From assembly GCA_013154175.1 (NCBI GenBank), contig JAADCZ010000049.1, forward strand, positions 1 through 33,930: a DNA stretch of 33,930 nucleotides. Direction: 5' to 3'. Positions 26,500 to 33,930 of the stretch are shown in pieces. The stretch is from Thermodesulfobacteriota bacterium. Its GTDB lineage: Bacteria; Desulfobacterota; Dissulfuribacteria; Dissulfuribacterales; QOAL01. Under the pieces are notes generated by a model that was not told the origin of the DNA, did no database searches, and saw only the letters and a list, made by a program, of their open reading frames with translations. A program made the position numbers and the translations under genes. Within the stretch, counting starts at the first letter, position 1. Every line of letters begins with the position of its first letter.

Positions 26500-27120
26500 T
26501 TAATTTAAGTTTTTGTCCTCGAGGCGTTGCAATATCAATTTCAGTGCTTGGTCCGTTAGCTCTTCAATGGGCAGGGTCGCATCCAGGGGGATACATCCAT
26601 TTTTGACAGTACCGTATATTTTAGCAACTGACTTTAGGTAGTCTAGCTGTTCAAAGTTGTTCTCTTTTTCTTTCCGCCCGTGTCTGATCCGATTTATTGC
26701 CTCTTCTGGGGAAAGCTCGAGGAATAGACAGAGATCCGGCTCGAGGGACTTGGCCCTGGATTCGGCGAGTATCGCCTGGGGGTCTAGCCCCCTGGCCCCC
26801 TGGTAGGCAGCTGTGGAGAAGTAATATCTGTCACAGATGATTATTCTGCCATCTTTGAGGGCTGGAATGATGACATTTTCCAGATGGTCTTGTCTGTCCT
26901 TCATGAAGAGTCCAAGTTCTTCATTGGCAGAGAGTCGTTCCGCTCCAGTGAAACTCTGCCTCAGGATTGCTCCCCATTTGCCATTCGTGGGCTCAAAGGT
27001 GAGGAGGCAGTCCTTGCCCATCTTTTTGAGGGCGAGATAGAGATTGTTGGCCAGGGTGCTCTTGCCAGACCCGTCTATGCCTTCGATAACTAGAAAGAAT
27101 CCTGGATATTGATTTTTCAT
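26500..27120 (-). CDS. tmk: Thymidylate kinase
   Basis: From the ATG at 27120 the protein has 206 residues, typical of Tmk. The P-loop is IEGIDGSGKST, followed by the substrate-binding TFEPTNG and the DRYYFSTAAYQG motif. It phosphorylates dTMP to dTDP. The track start (27189) adds 23 residues that are only the 3' end of the smr gene read in another frame. The ATG at 27120 overlaps the smr stop as ATGA and has a purine-rich stretch upstream, so the two genes are translationally coupled. Low sequence similarity to other P-loop nucleotide kinases makes dTMP specificity likely but not proven. Confidence 0.9.
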   Translation of the reverse strand: MKNQYPGFFLVIEGIDGSGKSTLANNLYLALKKMGKDCLLTFEPTNGKWGAILRQSFTGAERLSANEELGLFMKDRQDHLENVIIPALKDGRIIICDRYYFSTAAYQGARGLDPQAILAESRAKSLEPDLCLFLELSPEEAINRIRHGRKEKENNFEQLDYLKSVAKIYGTVKNGCIPLDATLPIEELTDQALKLILQRLEDKNLN

Positions 27121-27854
27121 CTCTTTTTCTTCTTTTTTACCGGCCTCTTTCTTATGAGGACGTAGGTCACCCCTGGCCCGCCGTCCCACGCTGGAGCGCT
27201 GCTGTAGGCCAGGATGTAGTGTCTGAAACGTCCTCTGTTGAGGAAATCCTTTACCAGCCCCTTCAATACCGGTTTGCCAGGTGATGATTTGCCTCGTCCG
27301 TGAATGAAGGCCACGGCCCGTCGATTCGTCATTATGGCATCGGCAATGAAGCCATCCATCACCTGAAGGGCCTCTTCTGCCCTGAAGCCGTGAAGGTCAC
27401 AGTAGGCCTGGATGGCAAAATGCCCGCGCCTGAGTTTTCGAACAAGCCCTTTGTCCATGTTGAAACTGGGGCCGTCCATGTACTCGGGAATCTTTTCTAT
27501 GGGCAAGGGCCTGTGGCCCTGAATCACGGCCTTCAGCTCTTCGATGCCGCGTCTCAGGTCGTCGGCTTCCCTTTTGGCCTGAACGTCCTTGGTCTCTACC
27601 TCTGGAATTTCGTAATCAGTCTCTGTTCTGTCTGAAAGGGGCTGCACCCCCTTCATGGCCTCTAGAAACAGCTGTTCATCGCTGGGCTCGCTCTTGGTCT
27701 CCTGCGACTTCTTCGATGGTTCGGATTTCTTCTTGCCCTTTGATTTTTTTTTGGCCTTTCGTACAAGGGAGGCCAGCTCTTCAAAGGGGCGATTTTTCAG
27801 GCCTTCACTATCCTCGGCAGAGATGTAATCTGACCAATGGGAACGGTATTTCAT
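27117..27854 (-). CDS. Smr-domain protein (putative nicking endonuclease/RNase)
   Basis: The protein has 245 residues. A C-terminal Smr domain (about 155-240) shows the DLHG motif and the HGRGKSSPGKPVLK motif characteristic of the MutS2/YdaL/SmrA group, which cut branched DNA or RNA. The N-terminal half is unusual: a Lys/Ser-rich low-complexity stretch (KKKSKGKKKSEPSKK) that is probably disordered, then a helical segment. The protein ends in a KKKKKR basic tail. It is the first gene of the minus-strand run and overlaps tmk by 4 bp. AAAAGG about 12 bases before the ATG is a weak ribosome-binding site. Confidence 0.85.
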   Translation of the reverse strand: MKYRSHWSDYISAEDSEGLKNRPFEELASLVRKAKKKSKGKKKSEPSKKSQETKSEPSDEQLFLEAMKGVQPLSDRTETDYEIPEVETKDVQAKREADDLRRGIEELKAVIQGHRPLPIEKIPEYMDGPSFNMDKGLVRKLRRGHFAIQAYCDLHGFRAEEALQVMDGFIADAIMTNRRAVAFIHGRGKSSPGKPVLKGLVKDFLNRGRFRHYILAYSSAPAWDGGPGVTYVLIRKRPVKKKKKR

Positions 27855-27974
27855 GATGACAAAGACCTTTTAAACGCTCTATGGTGAATTCCAAAGGTAA
27901 TTGGTGCAGGGCCATATATCAAGAAGAACCAGATAGGGAAATCTTTAACAAAAAATTGGCAGGGGTAAAATGGG

Positions 27975-28004
27975 TTGACACACACCCGTCTTTAGTAGCA
28001 GTAT
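27975..28004 (+). promoter_or_regulatory. Possible sigma-70 promoter for the helicase gene
   Basis: TTGACA at 27975 is a perfect -35 hexamer. The best-placed -10 (CAGTAT, 18-base spacing) matches only 3 of 6. It lies 62 bp before the UvrD/PcrA start on the plus strand, in the only divergent intergenic space between the two gene blocks. Confidence 0.4.
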
Positions 28005-28065
28005 CACAATTCTTTCCGACGGCCATGTGATTGGGCCATCAATTTGATAAAAAGAGTTCAGGGGC

Positions 28066-30249
28066 ATGGAAAACACAAACAATTCAATTTCCTTTGAAAG
28101 AGAGCTGAATTCGGCTCAGCTTCAGGCGGTAATGCACAATGAAGGCCCGCTGCTCGTGATTGCTGGGGCGGGCAGTGGAAAGACGAGGACCTTGGTTTAC
28201 AGGGTTGCCAGGCTCATAACAGATGGCGTCGAGCCTTCTTCCATATTGCTTCTCACCTTTACGAGAAAGGCCGCGGCAACAATGCTGGAGCGGGCGGCCA
28301 TGCTCGGAGGGGCCGAGTGCCATAAGGTCCACGGTGGCACCTTTCATGGCTTTTGTCACAGGATGCTCAGGAAATATGCAGGGCTCATCGGCTTCTCCAC
28401 CGGTTTTACCATCATGGATCAGTCTGACAGTCAGGACCTCATTCACCTCTTGGCAAGGCAGCTCGAGTTTTCTGGCAAGGGCAAGAAGTTTCCCACCAAG
28501 GGTGCTCTGTGCACCATATTTAGTAAATGTGCCAATACGGGTTCCATGGTGGATGAAGTTATCGAGGCGTTTTATCCCCACATGATGGAACATTCCCAGG
28601 CAATAGCCACCCTCTTTCAGGCCTACAAAGATTACAAGAAGGCCCACGCCCTGGTGGATTATGACGACCTTCTTCTCCTGTGGCTCAGGATCTTGAGGGA
28701 TTTCCCTGAAGTGCGCCAGACCATGTCTGAGACATATCGGTTCGTAATGATCGATGAATATCAGGATACGAACAAGGCCCAGGCAGAGATAGTGCGGCTC
28801 ATGGTCAAGGGTCATAACAATGTCATGGCGGTTGGCGACGATTCCCAGTCCATCTATTCCTTCAGGGGGGCCAACTTCCAGAACATCCTTGATTTTCCAA
28901 AGATATTTCCAGGAACCCGCATCATAAAACTGGAAAAGAATTACAGGACGACCCAGCCAAATCTGGATTGCACCAATGCAATAATTGCCAATGCGAAACA
29001 GAAGTTTACCAAGCGCCTGACAGCCCACAGAGAGGGAGGCAACAAGCCAGTACTTTTTATGGGAATGGACGAGGAGGAACAGGCGCGCTTCATAGTCGAG
29101 ACCATCAAGGGCTATCTTGAAAAGGGTGTCGACCCTGGAGAGATTGCAGTGCTTTTCAGGGCGGCGTTTCACTCCTTCGTGCTTGAGACCCATCTGAACA
29201 GGGCAGGCATATCCTTTGTAAAAAGGGGCGGCATGCGCCTTGTGGATGCTGCACACATAAAGGACATAATCTGTCTCCTGAGACTCCTGATAAATCCCCT
29301 TGATAGATTGAGCCTAAATCGCATCCTGCTCCTAATCGACAGGCTCGGGCCAAAGAGTGCCGAAAGGGTTTACGAGGCCCTTGTCGCCTCAGATTCACCC
29401 CTTGAGACCCTTGCCAACTTCTCGGGCAGGGCTGCATGGGTCAAGGAGGTTCGTGGCCTGGGTGAGACTCTGAAACGCCTTGCAACCTCATCCCTCGACT
29501 TGAGGCAACTGCTTGATGAGTTGATAGGCTGGTACAGGCCCTATTTGGAATCCAGATATTTTGACGACTACCCAAAAAGGTTGCAGGAGCTCGCCCAGTT
29601 GAAGGCCATGTCCTCAAACTATGAAGATGCCGTGGAGTTTCTTGCAGATCTTGCCCTGGACCCACCTGAGGCAGGTCAGGATGACGAACAGGGTGGAAAG
29701 CTCGTGCTATCAACCATTCATTCGGCAAAGGGGCTCGAATGGAAGGTCGTATTTCTCATTTCCCTGTGCGAAGGCAGGTTTCCGTCGCATTTTGCAGAGA
29801 ATAGACCAGATGAGATTGAAGAAGAACGGCGCCTTTTCTATGTGGCTGCAACCAGGGCCAAGGATGATCTATATCTTTGCTATCCAAGTTTCATAAATGT
29901 TCAGGGGGCAGGACTCATGCCCGCCAGGCCCAGCAGATTTATCGATGAGATCCCGGAGCGTTTCCTGGAATTCAGGCGTTTCAGGGACATACAAAAGAGG
30001 CGGCAGACAGGCGGAGGCAGGGCCAAGGCCCAACCAAAGGCCCAGGCAGGTCCAAAAGGGGCACCAGGCAGCGGAGGGGCCAAAAAAACCAAGGCTGGCT
30101 CCTTTAGCCCTGGGGACAGGGTTCGTCATTCCATCTTTGGAAAGGGGGTTGTGACCGAGGCCATCGATGATGTACGGGTAAAGGTGCTCTTTGATGTCGC
30201 TGGTGAAAAGACCTTGCGACTCGACTATACATCCCTTTCCCTGATATGA
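28066..30249 (+). CDS. uvrD: UvrD/PcrA-family superfamily 1 DNA helicase
   Basis: The protein has 727 residues. SF1 motifs are present in order: Q motif with LNSAQLQAV, Walker A IAGAGSGKT, motif Ia LTFTRKAA, motif II DEYQDTN, motif III VGDDSQSIYSFRGA, motif IV YRTT, motif V STIHSAKGLEW and motif VI YVAATRAKDDL. After a Gly/Ala/Lys-rich linker (about 645-680) a C-terminal domain (FSPGDRVRHSIFGKGVV) resembles the PcrA/UvrD RNA polymerase-interacting tudor-like tail. It is a 3'-to-5' helicase for excision and mismatch repair and for removing RecA filaments. The ATG at 28066 has only AGGGG nearby. PcrA-type by tail, but the choice of uvrD or pcrA is nomenclature. It overlaps the next gene as ATGA. 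Confidence 0.95.
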   Translation: MENTNNSISFERELNSAQLQAVMHNEGPLLVIAGAGSGKTRTLVYRVARLITDGVEPSSILLLTFTRKAAATMLERAAMLGGAECHKVHGGTFHGFCHRMLRKYAGLIGFSTGFTIMDQSDSQDLIHLLARQLEFSGKGKKFPTKGALCTIFSKCANTGSMVDEVIEAFYPHMMEHSQAIATLFQAYKDYKKAHALVDYDDLLLLWLRILRDFPEVRQTMSETYRFVMIDEYQDTNKAQAEIVRLMVKGHNNVMAVGDDSQSIYSFRGANFQNILDFPKIFPGTRIIKLEKNYRTTQPNLDCTNAIIANAKQKFTKRLTAHREGGNKPVLFMGMDEEEQARFIVETIKGYLEKGVDPGEIAVLFRAAFHSFVLETHLNRAGISFVKRGGMRLVDAAHIKDIICLLRLLINPLDRLSLNRILLLIDRLGPKSAERVYEALVASDSPLETLANFSGRAAWVKEVRGLGETLKRLATSSLDLRQLLDELIGWYRPYLESRYFDDYPKRLQELAQLKAMSSNYEDAVEFLADLALDPPEAGQDDEQGGKLVLSTIHSAKGLEWKVVFLISLCEGRFPSHFAENRPDEIEEERRLFYVAATRAKDDLYLCYPSFINVQGAGLMPARPSRFIDEIPERFLEFRRFRDIQKRRQTGGGRAKAQPKAQAGPKGAPGSGGAKKTKAGSFSPGDRVRHSIFGKGVVTEAIDDVRVKVLFDVAGEKTLRLDYTSLSLI

Positions 30250-30815
30250 GAGCGGATATGAGAGCGCTACGGCTTTTGATGACCACGGCAATGTTCTCGC
30301 TGGCCCTTTCTGGAGTGTGTTCTGGCCAGTATGGGGCATGTCGTACTGCCTTTGATTTTGAGACCGCAGCTGATCTTTCCAACCTGGTCTACCAGTGCCA
30401 TACCTGGTTTCAGCTCTCGGACAGACACGCAACCAAAGGCAAAAAGAGTCTCAAGGTGGAGCTCTACCCTCCTGCAGAGTACCCTGGTCTCAAGTTTGTA
30501 GGGCTAAAGGGCCAGTGGAAAGGGGCCCGTTATCTTCTTCTGGATATTTTCAATCCAATGGGAAAGGATTTGACCATGACCATCCGGATAGATGACAGGC
30601 CGGGCCATCCGCCCTATGAGGACCGGGTAAACCATAGGGTGGTGCTGAAACCTGGTCAAAATACCGTGGTTTTGGATCTTGCCAAATTGCGCACATCTGG
30701 CACGGATAGGGCCCTGGAGCCGGAAAATGTGCATAGATTCCTATTATTTGCTAACCGGCCAAAAGGGCCAATAACTATTTTTGTTGACAATATCCGTTTG
30801 TGTAAAGGAAAATAG
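30246..30815 (+). CDS. Exported CBM-like (carbohydrate-binding or CIA30-like) jelly-roll protein
   Basis: The protein has 189 residues from ATG 30246, or 185 from the second ATG at 30258. A 12-bp tandem duplication creates both starts. A Sec signal peptide (hydrophobic core LLMTTAMFSLALSGVC, ending near GQYGA) precedes one domain. Its sequence, with DFETAADLSN, KGKKSLKVELY, ARYLLLDIFNPMG, RIDDRPGHPPYED and ending IFVDNIRL, fits a beta-sandwich of the galactose-binding/CBM type. These often bind sugars or act as accessory modules. No catalytic domain is attached, and function is unknown. It is translationally coupled to the helicase gene. Alternatives include a periplasmic scaffold protein. 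Confidence 0.72.
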   Translation: MRADMRALRLLMTTAMFSLALSGVCSGQYGACRTAFDFETAADLSNLVYQCHTWFQLSDRHATKGKKSLKVELYPPAEYPGLKFVGLKGQWKGARYLLLDIFNPMGKDLTMTIRIDDRPGHPPYEDRVNHRVVLKPGQNTVVLDLAKLRTSGTDRALEPENVHRFLLFANRPKGPITIFVDNIRLCKGK

Positions 30816-30843
30816 CTTTATCAAAAGAGAATAAGGGGCTTCC

Positions 30844-31383
30844 ATGGCAGAACAGTGCAAAATCGACGAATCAAACATATTTATCAAGGTTCCATGTTTC
30901 CTTACTGGAAAGCTGGTGCTCGATACCGACAGGGAACGGATACGCCAGAAGATAGCCAAGTTCCTTGTCGATGAAAAGGGCTTTAAAATCAGCGACTTTC
31001 AACTTGATAGAGAAATTTACGTAGAGGCAAATAACGAAAAGATAGTCGCCTTTGTGGACCTTGTGGTGCGGATAGACGACAAGTCCCTTATGGCCATTCG
31101 GTGTGCCCCGGGTTCGGTGATTACCAGGGAGGCTGGCACTGTGGCAGCTGCAAGGTTGCTGGAGGAGGATTACATAATTCCCTGGGCAGTTCAGGCAAAC
31201 CTTTTCGATGCCTCGTTCATCGATGTGAAAAGGAAGAAGGCCGTGGGCTATGGTTGGGAGTCCATCCCCACCAGGGCAGAACTTATAAAGATGACCTCAG
31301 CCAACTGGCCCCCTCCCAAGTTGCCAGAGGAAAGGATACCCCTGGAAAGGCAGATACTCTATTCCTACGACACCCACGGCTGA
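30844..31383 (+). CDS. HsdR N-terminal-like (PD-D/ExK fold) small protein with degraded active-site motif
   Basis: The protein has 179 residues. The central segment (FVDLVVRIDD, SLMAIRCAPGSV, TREAGTVAAARLLEE, and NLFDASFIDVKRKKAVGYGW) has the strand-turn-strand layout of the type I restriction HsdR N-terminal family. In active members the strand after the catalytic Asp carries E-x-K; here the position reads AIRC, so the Glu and Lys appear lost. The protein is therefore likely a non-nuclease structural or binding protein, despite frequent annotation of relatives as type I restriction subunits. AAGGGG upstream supports the ATG. No hsdM or hsdS genes are present. It precedes lnt by 47 bp, with a hairpin between. 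Function unknown. Confidence 0.68.
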   Translation: MAEQCKIDESNIFIKVPCFLTGKLVLDTDRERIRQKIAKFLVDEKGFKISDFQLDREIYVEANNEKIVAFVDLVVRIDDKSLMAIRCAPGSVITREAGTVAAARLLEEDYIIPWAVQANLFDASFIDVKRKKAVGYGWESIPTRAELIKMTSANWPPPKLPEERIPLERQILYSYDTHG

Positions 31384-31395
31384 CGCTCCAGAATG

Positions 31396-31415
31396 AAGAC
31401 GTTGGGTGACGTCTT
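31396..31415 (+). other. Perfect 7-bp hairpin between HsdR-N-like gene and lnt
   Basis: AAGACGT-TGGGTG-ACGTCTT forms a perfect stem with a six-base loop in the 47-bp spacer, followed by AATATG instead of a T-run. It may attenuate, protect mRNA ends or bind a protein. A related AGACGTGAC stretch lies at the lnt start. Confidence 0.45.
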
Positions 31416-31430
31416 AATATGTAAATAGAC

Positions 31431-32978
31431 GTGACTTTCTCCCTGCTGGTAGGATTTTCAGCGGCAATTTTATATAGCGCTTATGCGCCTACATCCTTCT
31501 GGCCTGCAGCCTTTGGGGCACTGATTCCCTTTGTCCAGGCACTCGAGAGTGCTAGGCCCAGGATGGCCTTCAAGCTCGGCTTTTTTTGGGGTGTGGTTTT
31601 CTTTGCCCTGCTCCTGTGGTGGCTAGTCCCTACCATTGCCACCTATGGACAGATAAACTTCATTCTTGCAACCCCTGTGGTGTTGTGTCTGTGTTGCTAC
31701 CTGGCCCTTTATCCAGCGCTCTGGGCCATTTTCTACAAAAGGCTTCTAACCAGTGGTCTCCTGGGGCTGCCAGTGGCCTTGGCAGGTACAAGTGCGTGGG
31801 TCGTGCTGGAATATCTGCGTAGCCATCTTTTCACAGGTTTCCCCTGGGGGCTTGTGGCCTATGGACTTTCGTCAGATCCCCTTTTGATCCAGACCGCTGA
31901 TATCTGGAGTGTGTATGGAGTGGGGTTTATCGTTGTCTTTTTTAATCTGGCCATCTTTGAGTCGACAAGGATGTTAAGGAACGGGGGGCTTAAGACAAAC
32001 AGGTCACAATTGATGATTTTGGGGGTGTTTTTTGCTGCAATTCTCCTTTTTTTCTCTGGTTATGGCCTCTACAGGGTAGGGCAAGGAAAAGGGGCAAAGG
32101 AGATCGAGGTGGCTGCAGTGCAGGCAGCCATTGACCAGAGCCAAAAGTGGGATCCTGCCCTGACCCTTTACACCATCGATACTTACATGGATCTAACTGT
32201 TAGGGCAAAACAGCAACACCCCGACTTGACCCTTGCTGTATGGCCAGAGACGGCCATGCCCTTTTACTTCCAGGAAAACTCAGATGCCAGGCAAAGGCTT
32301 CAGGAGTTTGTTAGAAAAAACAGGTTGTACCTCCTCTTTGGCAGCCCATCCTTCGCTTACGATAAGGAAGGCAGGGTCCAGTACCTTAACAGTGCATACC
32401 TTTTGGGCCCAGATGGAAAGGTACTTGGCAGGTATCACAAGCAGCATCTGGTGCCCTTTGGGGAATACATGCCCCTTGGGCCAATTACATCTTGGGCGCG
32501 TCGTTTCCTGCCAACTGCAGGGGACTTTATTTCAGGTACAGATTCAAGGCCCCTGGAGGGTGGTTCACTGAGAATAGGTGTGATGATCTGCTTTGAAAGT
32601 ATATTTCCAGAAGTTGCCAGGAAAGAGGTGGCAAAGGGGGCAAATCTCTTGGCCGTGATTACAAATGATGCATGGTTTGGAAATACTCCAGCACCCTGGC
32701 AACATGCGGATATGGCCATATTTCGTGCTGTTGAGACACGAAGATGGCTGGTGCGGGCAGCAAATACCGGAGTAAGCCGCATAATTTCTCCCTTGGGCGG
32801 GGTGAGGGTAAACTCAGGGCTTTTCAGGCCGGAGTTTGTGGCATCGAGGGTGGAGCTCAATGGGGGAGAGACCTTTTTTGTGCAATTTGGCACTATGTGG
32901 TTTATTGCCATGAATTTATTGGTTATTATTTTTATTGGCTATAAAATAAAGAATGCAGGCAAAAAGGAGGCCCTTTAG
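31431..32978 (+). CDS. lnt: Apolipoprotein N-acyltransferase
   Basis: The protein has 515 residues. The first ~215 residues hold several membrane segments and the second half is a nitrilase-fold periplasmic domain. The catalytic triad is visible: Glu in AVWPETAMPFYF, Lys in YHKQHLVPFGEY and Cys in VMICFESIFPE. A final membrane segment (MWFIAMNLLVIIFIGY) ends the protein. It transfers the third acyl chain to the N-terminal Cys of lipoproteins, a step usual in Gram-negatives; its presence agrees with the lipoprotein cytochrome in this window. The annotated start is GTG at 31431; no good ribosome-binding site precedes it. prfB begins 2 bases after its stop, so the two are likely co-transcribed. 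Confidence 0.95.
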   Translation: MTFSLLVGFSAAILYSAYAPTSFWPAAFGALIPFVQALESARPRMAFKLGFFWGVVFFALLLWWLVPTIATYGQINFILATPVVLCLCCYLALYPALWAIFYKRLLTSGLLGLPVALAGTSAWVVLEYLRSHLFTGFPWGLVAYGLSSDPLLIQTADIWSVYGVGFIVVFFNLAIFESTRMLRNGGLKTNRSQLMILGVFFAAILLFFSGYGLYRVGQGKGAKEIEVAAVQAAIDQSQKWDPALTLYTIDTYMDLTVRAKQQHPDLTLAVWPETAMPFYFQENSDARQRLQEFVRKNRLYLLFGSPSFAYDKEGRVQYLNSAYLLGPDGKVLGRYHKQHLVPFGEYMPLGPITSWARRFLPTAGDFISGTDSRPLEGGSLRIGVMICFESIFPEVARKEVAKGANLLAVITNDAWFGNTPAPWQHADMAIFRAVETRRWLVRAANTGVSRIISPLGGVRVNSGLFRPEFVASRVELNGGETFFVQFGTMWFIAMNLLVIIFIGYKIKNAGKKEAL

Positions 32979-32980
32979 AT

Positions 32981-33930
32981 ATGAATTCGAATAAAAGCAA
33001 CACCATTCATATAGATACTCAGGAGCTCAAGGCCAGGCTCGGCGAGGCGCGTAAAAAAATCGATATGTTAAGAGGTTATCTTTGATGGGGATAAAACCCG
33101 TGACCGCCTTGCTGAAATTGAAAAGGTCATGCTCCAGCCAGGCTTTTGGGAAAATAGCTCTTCAAAGGAGCTTTTAAGGGAAAGGTCTGTACTTACCAAG
33201 CAGCAGGAAACCATTTCATCTCTTGCCTCGACCCTGGAGGAATTGGAACTCCTCTTGGAAATGGCCCAAGAAGAGCAGGATGAGGCAACCCTTCAGGAGG
33301 TCAAGAGGGACCTCAAACAGTTAGAAAAGGAAATAAGAAAGGCGGAGCTACAAAGGCTTCTTGGCGGCCCGCACGACATAAGCAATGCAATAGTCACCAT
33401 ACACTCTGGCGCAGGGGGAACCGAGGCCCAGGACTGGGCAGATATGTTGCTGCGCATGTATTTAAGATGGTGCGAGCGTCATGGCTTCAAGGTCCAGATG
33501 CTGGATTTGATGCCAGGGGAAGAGGCAGGAATAAAGAGCGCCACCTTCTTGGTTCAGGGTGAGTTTGCCTATGGGCATCTGAAGTCAGAGGCGGGTGTCC
33601 ACAGGCTGGTTAGGATTTCTCCCTTTGATGCCTCAGGGCGGCGCCACACATCCTTCGCCTCTGTTTTTGTGGTGCCAGAGCTTGATGAATCCATAGACAT
33701 CGACATAGACGAAAAAGACCTTCGGATAGACACCTACAGGGCAAGTGGCGCTGGAGGTCAGCATGTAAACAAGACAAGCTCAGCCGTCAGGATTACCCAC
33801 ATTCCCACAGGAATAGTGGTTCAATGCCAGAATGAGCGGAGCCAGCACAAGAACAAGGCCATTGCCATGAAGATATTGAAGGCAAGGCTCTATCAGCTTG
33901 AAAAGGCAAAGAGGGAAGAGGAAAAACAAA
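32981..33930 (+). CDS. prfB: Peptide chain release factor 2, programmed +1 frameshift (3' end beyond window)
   Basis: This gene is missing from the ORF track. Frame 0 starts at ATG 32981 (AAGGAGG upstream), encodes 34 codons and ends at TGA 33083-33085. Reading +1 from 33084 continues open to the window end, giving about 316 residues so far of a ~365-residue protein. The RF2 stop-codon recognition tripeptide SPF is in [10 protein letters not shown], and the catalytic GGQ loop is in [16 protein letters not shown]. Both identify RF2 (reads UAA and UGA) and not RF1, which carries PxT. Domain 1 is a coiled helical region (about 40-140). RF2 scarcity should favour the frameshift, making the gene autoregulatory. 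Confidence 0.95.
33071..33085 (+). promoter_or_regulatory. RF2 programmed +1 frameshift site
   Basis: The sequence AGAGGTTATCTTTGA has an internal Shine-Dalgarno-like AGAGG three to six bases before the slippery CTT codon, and a TGA stop in frame 0. This is the same layout as the E. coli prfB site (AGGGGGTAT CTT TGA), with the SD somewhat weakened and the base after TGA being T where E. coli has C. Confidence 0.93.

Noticed and set aside
28084-29256. 390-codon minus-strand ORF
   Set aside because: It is antisense to the UvrD/PcrA helicase motifs and is a shadow frame.
1-33930. CRISPR arrays, complete insertion sequences, prophage or rRNA genes
   Set aside because: No regularly spaced repeats, transposase, phage structural genes or rRNA sequence were seen.

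Overview
The window looks like a chromosomal segment of a Gram-negative, probably anaerobic bacterium, most likely from the Desulfobacterota / former Deltaproteobacteria. Gram-negative cell biology is shown by apolipoprotein N-acyltransferase (lnt), a KdsD/KpsF-type arabinose-5-phosphate isomerase (for Kdo/LPS) and a DegP/HtrA-type protease. The nine-CxxCH cytochrome lipoprotein, sigma-54 regulation, a radical SAM enzyme, a [4Fe-4S]-type PurF and a selenocysteine tRNA fit an anaerobic respirer. The taxon is an inference from gene content and was not tested by search.

Layout. 1-1755: two minus-strand regulators, an edge-truncated NtrC-type sigma-54 activator and a receiver-ANTAR antiterminator. 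1801-1919: tRNA-Gln(CTG) with a near-consensus promoter. 2052-6049: a nonaheme c-type cytochrome lipoprotein converging on a hybrid sensor kinase. 6050-6972: a 923-bp AT-rich stretch with no supported gene but several inverted repeats. 6973-9742: a radical SAM protein, a serine beta-lactamase-fold hydrolase and a small exported protein of unknown function. 9803-9900: tRNA-Sec. 9908-12968: glycogen debranching enzyme GlgX, a small DUF5658-like membrane protein, and a small Cys-rich protein with a sigma-54-type promoter.

12985-27854 is a long minus-strand run of housekeeping genes. In transcription order it is smr - tmk - ftsH - degP/htrA - hisD - ABC ATPase - HIT, then a clear sigma-70 promoter, then carA - carB - purF - kdsD - ssb. 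Many junctions overlap or are spaced by a few bases, so these are probably two or more operons covering proteostasis, nucleotide synthesis and LPS precursor supply. From 28066 the strand switches to plus: a UvrD/PcrA helicase, an exported CBM-like protein, a small HsdR-N-like protein with an apparently degraded nuclease motif, lnt, and prfB (release factor 2).

prfB runs off the window end and is absent from the ORF track. It is split by an in-frame TGA at a classical programmed +1 frameshift site (CTT TGA). RF2 reads UGA and tRNA-Sec also reads UGA, so both sides of UGA decoding are encoded here.

I found no convincing novel multi-gene system. The best candidates for unexplored biology are the sigma-54-driven Cys-rich small protein, the repeat-bearing 6.0-7.0 kb region, the HsdR-N-like protein without an evident catalytic motif, and the nonaheme lipoprotein facing a hybrid sensor kinase. 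I saw no CRISPR array, complete insertion sequence, prophage or rRNA.
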